Shown here piece by piece: positions 57,797 through 64,000 of a stretch of 64,000 nt of DNA (position 1 is its first letter; each line of letters begins with the position of its first letter). The position numbers and the translations under genes are program-made. Below the pieces are notes generated by a model. It ran no database searches, was not told where the DNA came from, and worked only from the letters and a program-made list of their open reading frames with translations. The stretch is from Petunia secreta (Eukaryota > Streptophyta > Magnoliopsida > Solanales > Solanaceae), in assembly GCA_029990175.1 (NCBI GenBank), contig JARKIP010000042.1, positions 3,286,001-3,350,000 of the forward strand, written 5' to 3'.

Positions 57797-60700
57797 TGTT
57801 GACACCCAATTTTGTCCTTCCTATTTTTCAAAATAAACAGTTTTTGAATTTTGCATGTAGTCGTGTATTCACTCTTGCCTTGTCCATTTCTTTCAAATTA
57901 CTTTCTCGTAATAGCCTGGCAATTGAGACCATTTTCAGAAGTGTTGTCTTAACTCATAGCTATTTTTACAACCATTGCAATTATTTCTATTTTGAAAAAA
58001 TTATCCAAAATTGTTAAAATCCCAAAATTACATTTTTTATGCATTACTTAGCCTTCCTAACATTTTAAAATTAAATTCCTAATTTTTCTATATATTTTAA
58101 TCCATTTTATACTATTTTTATACCTATTTATACACTATTTATACACCATAGATGCATAAATACACATATATATACACATATACATGTATATACACATAAG
58201 GCACACACATCAACCATTTTTTACATGTCACGGCAACGTGGATCGATCCTGATCGTCCATGTAGACGATCCAATGGCCCAAATTCAGTTTCCTTTGTCTC
58301 ATATCCCCCACGCCCCTGTCCCTGACTCTCACTCTCTCCTCTCTTGGCGATTTCAATCGCCACCATCGTCGATGGCCTCTCCGGCCAAATCAGCGGGTGA
58401 AAATTGGGGAAACCAGTGTAGTCGTGTTCCCCTCGTCATCCACAACACAACCCACACACTTTTGATGGGGTTTGGACAAGGGAATGCACAACCCTATGTC
58501 GACTAAATCGCTATCACGAGAAAACGCCTCCGGCGAGGCTCTATTTGTTTTGAAAGACGAATACCCTGAAAAGGGGTGAAGTTTCTTCCTTTTAACCCTA
58601 ATTCAAAGTGGGTCGAAATTGACCCGGCTCCAATTCAAATCGGGTAAACTCTTTCCCTTCTGGACGTTCTTGAAATTAGGTAATGTTGGACCTAAATTTG
58701 CCTAGCCCTTTCTGTGATTAAACATGACTGATTGTTTTGTCTATTAGATGAAAATTCACGAGACTGTTGATTTTGCTTAGTTCATTAGTTAAGTTTTAAT
58801 ATTAGCTTGGTGTCTCACATGCCTAAGGTTAGTATAATCGTGATTGTCCCTGATAACCTGAAAATTCGAAACCTAGGGTAGACTGTGAAATGCCTCCTTT
58901 TCTTTTTGTTCATATTTGTTATGAACTTACCTTCTTATCCTGTTACACGCTTAAAATCTGATTGATTGATTTATTTTACTTGTTTAGGAAAATTTAGGTT
59001 TGTTAGAACTGAATCTTTAATTGATACATGATTAGGGATTTAATTCTGATGATTTATGTGATGTCAATTAGAGTCCTTCCGGGATTTGTTGAATTATTAT
59101 CGAGGCTATACACTGATTGTTGAATCTAGACTATGTTAAGAGTGAGGGGAGGGTTTTCAAATCAATTTAGGGCTGATTTACCTTATGATTAGAGGCTGAT
59201 TACTTTAATTTTGGAAGATTGATTAAAGTTTGTCCCCTGTTATTTTTGGAAGACTATATTTCCTTACCATTATTAACTTCTACCCGTTGATTTTAAACCC
59301 CTACCTCTCACCTATATAAAGTACTTTCTTTTCAAATAAAAAGACAAGTTTCTAGACACTAAAAATCCAGGAATACACTGATACACTAAAAAAGAGACCT
59401 GCATTAGTTTTCTGGCATTCCACTCTCTCTGGTTGCTTGTTTCCTTTGAGGCTGCTACTTACTGCTTGTGTGTTGGCCTTAGCATCTCTTCTCTTTTGTT
59501 TGCACAATATCTGAAGGTATTCACCCTCATTCTCTCTTATTTCTGCATATATGTGTTTGTATTATAACCATGCTCTATTAAAACCACTAGTATGCATACT
59601 ATGCTTTGGTTCTGTGCATTCTAAGTAGCATTCACATATTTGTTTAACACTATTGCAATACTACCAAGATGTAATCAGAAGCCATGATGTTTTTCCTTTA
59701 GTATCTCTGTGTGTGGGCATGTTCTCTTAGCATGATCTTACCCCATCCCTTCTTTCTTTAGATTACTGGTATGACCTTCCTGTACTCTGCACTTCTGTGA
59801 ATCACAGCAACCTTGCAAAAAGTGCACTTGACTGCATCTATTCTTGGTAGACCTCTCTTTTGGCTCAGGTCATTCCTCTTCCCCTTTCCCTGGTTAATTT
59901 TCTGTTTGCAGGTTACTTAATGGGCCTTAACTGGCCAAACTATGACCTTGTAATTACTGAGTACCCTTTTAGGCTTGAAAGAGTCAGGGTCTGGACTCTT
60001 TTTAAGTTGATTCTAGGGTTGTCGTGATGAGACCTTGAACCTATGAATGTTTTCTGGTTTTAACCTGGAACTCTGGGGGAGCTAGACAATTTTGAACTTG
60101 TCGCTTTGTATCTCTGAACTTCTCCCCATAGAAACTGTCCCATTTGTGTACACTATTAGGATTTCCTTCATGTACTCTTCAAAACAGGGACATGCAGTTT
60201 ATAAACACTGCATATTGCCGCCTAGGGGCCAATTCTTCGCTCCCACTCTTATATGTTGCATCATTGATAGTATTTAGTCAGTTTAACACGCTTATAGAAT
60301 TATAATAAATTGTTTATAGCTTCAGCTAACATATCCTGAACAGATTTTTAAGTAGAACTCGAACGCATGCTTATTTAAAAATTGGAAATTAACTTGACAG
60401 AAGCTATATGTGTTGTTTAAGCCTAAATTGAAATATTCCTGGAAAAGAGAATCAGCTCCTTTTCGCATAAGTAATCCGGGCCCAATGACGTTTTCAAAGC
60501 AAGCCCTTTTTATATGCTTAAACTGTCCCTGTTTTCTAAAGATGTAACTATCACTTAGACCATATATTTGCATGTCTAATACTTATATGTATACTATTAC
60601 GTGTGATAGCCCCTTATCTGCATTTATGTGCTTTTTCGTGAACCTAATTTCATAAACAGCCCTCTTACCTATATATATCTTCCAAACATGACCCCTACAC

Positions 60701-61332
60701 AAAAAGGCCATTAAGGTTAGGGTTCGACAATTAATAACGAGTCACGCCGACCCCAAATGAGCCAACATTTTGTTTTCAAAACAAACCCCTTTCGGTTTCT
60801 TGTTAAAATTATTTGCAAAATAGGCTATTTATGCAAATATCCTTTTCAAAGTGTGTTAACTACATATGTAAGTTGAATACCTATTTGTGTTATAACCTTT
60901 ATTTACGATTAGGCTTTTGACATTAGAGGCCATAGACGCGATTAGGCTTAAACATAGGTCGAATGTAAAAATTATTTGTATGTGTGTGTAAGCATGTTAT
61001 ACCTTTAGTTAAACTGATAAACTTCCCAGTTAGTATGTACGATAATATACACTGTTTATATCCCAAAATTAAGACTCGGACGGTAACCACTTTTTGTGGG
61101 ACTCGGGGAAGTGCCTAACACCTTCTTCCTTGAGTCATCTGGACTTCTTACCTATATAGAGTCTCTGAAAAGGACTAGTAGGCTTATTTTGCTTGACTTT
61201 AGACCTTAGGTGACCTAATACGCCTTAGAAATTATATTAGGTGGCGACTCCAAGATTTAAACTCAAACGAGTTCACCCAGTCAAATCCGAAACCCGACTC
61301 GCCTCAAGTTGAGTCAAAAATCGTGTATGACA
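57797..61332 (+). repeat. 5' LTR of Ogre element E
   Basis: 3,536 bp from TGTTGACACCC to TGTATGACA. Its length is close to the Ogre2 LTR, though the sequences differ. Open frames inside (58225-58506, 60092-60277) lack any family likeness. Confidence 0.82.
59313..59518 (+). promoter_or_regulatory. TATA box and splice donor in the element E LTR
   Basis: TATATAAAG at 59313-59321 is followed by a leader rich in ACTAAAA and CT tracts, then the donor CTGAAG/GTATTC with GT at 59517-59518. An acceptor CTTCTTCTTTAG/GTC lies at 61953/61954, seven bases before the ORF1 ATG. Confidence 0.45.
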
Positions 61333-61335
61333 GAA

Positions 61336-61353
61336 TGGTGACCCCGCTGGGGA
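61336..61353 (+). other. Primer-binding site of element E, tRNA-Arg type
   Basis: TGGTGACCCCGCTGGGGA three bases after the LTR. It differs at a few positions from the Ogre2 site TGGCGACTCCACTGGG. Confidence 0.8.
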
Positions 61354-61959
61354 TACTCAAAGTCCTAACCACAACGAGTCTTTACTTTTGGGATTTCTTT
61401 AATTATAATCTTGTTATTCATTATTATTATTATTGTACTAACTTGGTTTCCTTTTTTGTTTTTTTCTTTCTTTTACTTTATTTAGTTATCGTATTATTTA
61501 TGTGACATCTTTCAAACTTCACTCATACTCCCCCATTCCTGGGAAACGACACTTCACACACACACAGCGATTACATGGATCCCACGGTTGCTTCACCATC
61601 AAAACACCTTTTAAGAGGGACATGTTGGAATATAGTTGGTCCGTGGTAAAACCAACAATTTCAAATGATCCCACTCCTTGGCCATCCGCCTTGGGGAACC
61701 GTGTCTAGAATTACACCACTCTTCTATTGTAATGAGCATGCATCATGCCGTAAGAGGGGCTCCCCATGAGCCGACTAGTTTTCAACTTGTCCAAACTACC
61801 TGAACGAGTTTTTGGACCCCAAAGGGACGTTAGGACATGATTATGTGCATTTGAGAGAAAAGAAAAGAAAAGTGAGATAAGAATGAAAACGCATTTTGAT
61901 TTGTTCAATTATTCTCAAAGGGGACGGGGTTTTAAAATTTACTTCTTCTTTAGGTCAAA
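61354..61959 (+). other. 5' leader of element E
   Basis: About 600 bp between primer site and ORF1 with (ATT)n-like sequence near 61420. A purine-rich stretch (61855-61875) and a pyrimidine-rich acceptor-like stretch (61940-61953) precede ORF1. No gene seen. Confidence 0.6.
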
Positions 61960-63495
61960 ATGAGTCAAAATTTTCACCGCTTTGGAATGACTATGGGTGC
62001 ACCTCCTTTGTTAACCAATTGGTGGAGCAACTTGTCACTGGGAGAGCAAACCGAAGTACGTCAACACTTGGGTCATTTGCTTTCACTGTTAGAAATGGAA
62101 CCGTGTAGGGAAATGATCGAAGCATCAATGTAATTTTGGGATGAAGAATTGAACGTGTTTAGGTTTGGGGACATTGAATTAACACCTTCGTTGGAAGAAA
62201 TAGGGGGCCTTGTGTCACACTCGGGGTTAGACAAGCATCGTTGGCAAGGAGGTCGCATGCTAGCACCTAGTATCCCCAGAGCTGACGAGTTTTGTAAGAA
62301 GTTAGGGATGGTGGACAGTGTGGACGTGGGATATTTACAACAAAAAAAGATCCCCTTTTCCTATTTTTACACTCGGTTTGGGCATTTGAGGGCGTATGAT
62401 AGTCATAAGAAGGAGTTCGAGTCCTATGGTAATTGGAGGAGGGTTAGACCACTTGCATTTGCTATTGGTTTCCTAGGAGTGATGGTTTTCCCCGAGAGTT
62501 CAAGTCACGACATATGTTCAAGACTTGTCATGGTTGCCGATGCAGTGTTCAACGAAATTGATGGTTATCGTTATACCATAGTTCCTATGATAGTAGCAGA
62601 CATTTATCGAGCTTTGGGTTGTTGTAAGAGAGGAGCGAGATACTTCTAAGGATGTAATCTTTTACTACAAGCATGATTCAGAGAATATTTAAGGAAAGCA
62701 AGAGGTGTGCAAGCGTTGTCCAAACCAACTGGTTGCAACTACTTGATTGCGGAAGTTTATGGGGTTTCAAAACTCAATCAGCCAAGCAGCACAAAGAAGT
62801 GGGTAGAATTGTTCGAAGATATAACGGAGGACTCAATCCAGTGGATGTTCACTTGGTTTCCTTTATCAGATTTCATCATTAGTTCTGAGAAGGCATCCTT
62901 CGTGATACTTATGGGGTTAAGAGGCCTCCAACCTATCAACCACTAAGAGTAATGAGGCAAGCAAAGAGGAAGCAAATCATACCATTGATACCGAACATGA
63001 AAGATTATCAGTTTGACTACACTGAAGACGTTGTTCCGGGTCAAGAGCATTAGGAAGTCATGGGAAGGAAGGCAATTCATGGAAGAAGCATCGCTATCAC
63101 CTGATAGATACCATGCTGGATGCGAACCAAACTACAAAAGCTGGTTACACTCTAGTATAAAGGGAAATGTGGTAGTGGGGCCAAGTCGTGGAAATAACAT
63201 AAGAGATTGTGAGGCAGAGGCTCAAATTCAGTACCGAGAGTTCATGTTGAAAGTAGTCAAGATGGATAAGGAAAAAAAAGAAGAGATCGAAGTGTGGAAG
63301 AAGCATACATTAGAACTAGAGGAAAAGATAGAGGCATTTGAAACAAAACTTGAGCATTGAAACTCGGAGTGTGCAGAGGTAGACATCCTACACTTGCTAG
63401 CTGCCAAAGGATACTTGACCAAGGCTATGGAAGAAGTCAAGGAGATTACACGAGAAGCGAAGAAGGCCAAGATGGAAAAGGAGAGTGATGCCTAG
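61960..63495 (+). pseudogene. Ogre ORF1 (DUF7745-like), broken
   Basis: The start is the ATG at 61960 (MSQNFHRFGM). The first frame runs to 62649 with a single TAA at 62131. It contains PPLLTNWWSNLSLGEQ, LGHLLSLLE, then FRFGDIELTPSLEEIGG and FPESSSHDIC. Later parts lie in other frames: 62707-62946 (CNYLIAEVYGVSKL, FTWFPLSDFI), then 63013-63360 (EEASLSPDRYHAGCEP, charged coiled coil), ending at 63495. The pattern fits the ORF1 protein found upstream of gag in Ogre elements. Its function is unknown. Four breaks make this copy inactive. Confidence 0.8.
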
Positions 63496-63847
63496 TCAAA
63501 GTGTCTTTTCATTTCTTTTTTTTCTCTTGTACTTTACCTTTTTCAAAGTTATCATGTACTGATTTTCAAATTTTGAGGGATTAATGAGAATAATTGGCTA
63601 AAAAAATGCGTATTCATTTCCTTTGCATAATGACTAACCTAGGAAGGCTATACGTCCATGGCACGTAATAGCCCATTAGTAAACCTACGCGAAGTGTCAA
63701 AAGGGTTTTTAACCCGAAAAGTGACGAATTCCATCTCTGCATGGATTCGAAGAAACGTTTGCACAAAGCATTGATTTTCTATTTAAGCATGATCAAAACT
63801 ATAAGGATGTTTTGATCTTTACCTTTTCTTGTTTTGTTTTTCAGACT
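63496..63847 (+). other. Spacer after ORF1 with acceptor-like end
   Basis: T-rich in its first and last parts. It ends TTTTGTTTTTCAG at 63844, a good 3' splice site, three bases before an ATG. No gene seen. Confidence 0.55.
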
Positions 63848-64000
63848 ATGGCTGCAAAGGGTACTCTCCAATTTGAGATCGTCTCCCCACCACCTCACTT
63901 GATCAGACTTTGGTGGGAAGATTTGGCCATTGTCAGCAAAGCTCATGTTCAAAATATGTCGGGGGAATTGGTAGCTCTCAAAAACTACACTGCCATGACT
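63848..64000 (+). CDS. Start of a second ORF1-like protein, cut by window end
   Basis: 51 codons are open to the window end, starting MAAKGTLQFEIVSPPPHLI followed by RLWWEDLAIVSKAHVQNMSG. The order PP-x-L, WW, L, then G-x-L, matches the first part of ORF1 (PPLLTNWWSNLS, LGHLLSLL). An acceptor-like site lies directly upstream. It could be a duplicated ORF1, an alternative N-terminal exon, or the first part of an atypical gag. Only the first 51 residues can be judged. Confidence 0.5.
   Translation, partial: MAAKGTLQFEIVSPPPHLIRLWWEDLAIVSKAHVQNMSGELVALKNYTAMT

Larger units (their letters stand above)
57797..64000 (+). mobile_element. Ogre-lineage retrotransposon (element E), 5' part
   Basis: LTR 57797-61332, primer site 61336-61353, ORF1 61960-63495 and the start of a further ORF at 63848. 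The order LTR, primer site, ORF1 before gag is diagnostic of Ogre-type Tat elements. It is inserted in the 3' LTR of D2. The 3' half lies outside the window. Confidence 0.85.

Noticed and set aside
58225..58506. Possible host gene in the Ogre LTR
   Set aside because: The frame lies inside U3 of the LTR, has no recognisable domain and no supporting splice or promoter layout.
62149..62649. Separate gene starting at 62149
   Set aside because: The codon at 62149 is TTG, not ATG. The frame continues upstream to the ATG at 61960 with a single stop, so it is part of ORF1.
1..64000. tRNA or rRNA genes
   Set aside because: Only tRNA-complementary primer sites of 16-18 bases were seen; no cloverleaf-forming gene or rRNA-like sequence was recognised by eye.
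1..64000. A host defence, metabolic or other novel multi-gene system
   Set aside because: Every coding stretch I could assign belongs to a transposable element; no cluster of intact host genes is present.

Overview
The window is plant nuclear DNA, AT-rich and made almost entirely of nested transposable elements. I found no intact host gene, no rRNA or tRNA gene and no CRISPR array. The mix of Athila, Ogre/Tat and chromovirus-type Ty3/gypsy retrotransposons, Stowaway MITEs and a Mutator-like element (MULE) indicates a large flowering-plant genome. The style of the LTR families suggests an asterid, probably Solanaceae; this is an inference without a database search.

Layout. (1) 1-13548: a nearly complete Athila element on the minus strand with a tRNA-Asp-type primer site. 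Its 3' LTR is cut by the window edge. Order in element sense: gag, protease, RT, RNase H, integrase, env-like region; all reading frames are broken. It sits 28 bp upstream of another element's 3' LTR. (2) 13549-20879: remnants of two further Athila-like families on the plus strand: LTR B copy 1, an env/3'UTR remnant with an LTR that carries a Stowaway MITE, and a pol-less gag-only element ending in LTR B copy 2. (3) 20880-23918: a minus-strand Ogre/Tat fragment, interrupted by (4) 23919-36887: a related, larger non-autonomous Ogre/Tat copy with a 3.5 kb LTR, two minisatellite blocks, gag remnants and a tRNA-Arg-type primer site. (5) 36886-37910: a TIR element on a chimeric junction. (6) 37911-42194: the 3' part of a pol-less chromovirus-like element (D1), inserted into (7) 42195-47097: a MULE with a ULP1-like protease fragment convergent to a four-exon transposase gene. 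(8) 47098-50598: LTR-like sequence with a second Stowaway MITE. (9) 50599-57796: a second D element (D2), whose 3' LTR is cut by (10) 57797-64000: the 5' end of an Ogre element with a 3.5 kb LTR, primer site, broken ORF1 and the start of a second ORF.

The genes do not form a host pathway; each serves or once served the replication of its own element. The most interesting points are regulatory and structural: a promoter and intron predicted upstream of the Athila env-like region; a splice donor in both Ogre LTRs with an acceptor before ORF1; two Ogre ORF1-like starts in one element; short non-coding motifs shared between families or lineages; co-varying minisatellite units in the D LTRs; and repeat-filled introns in the MULE.
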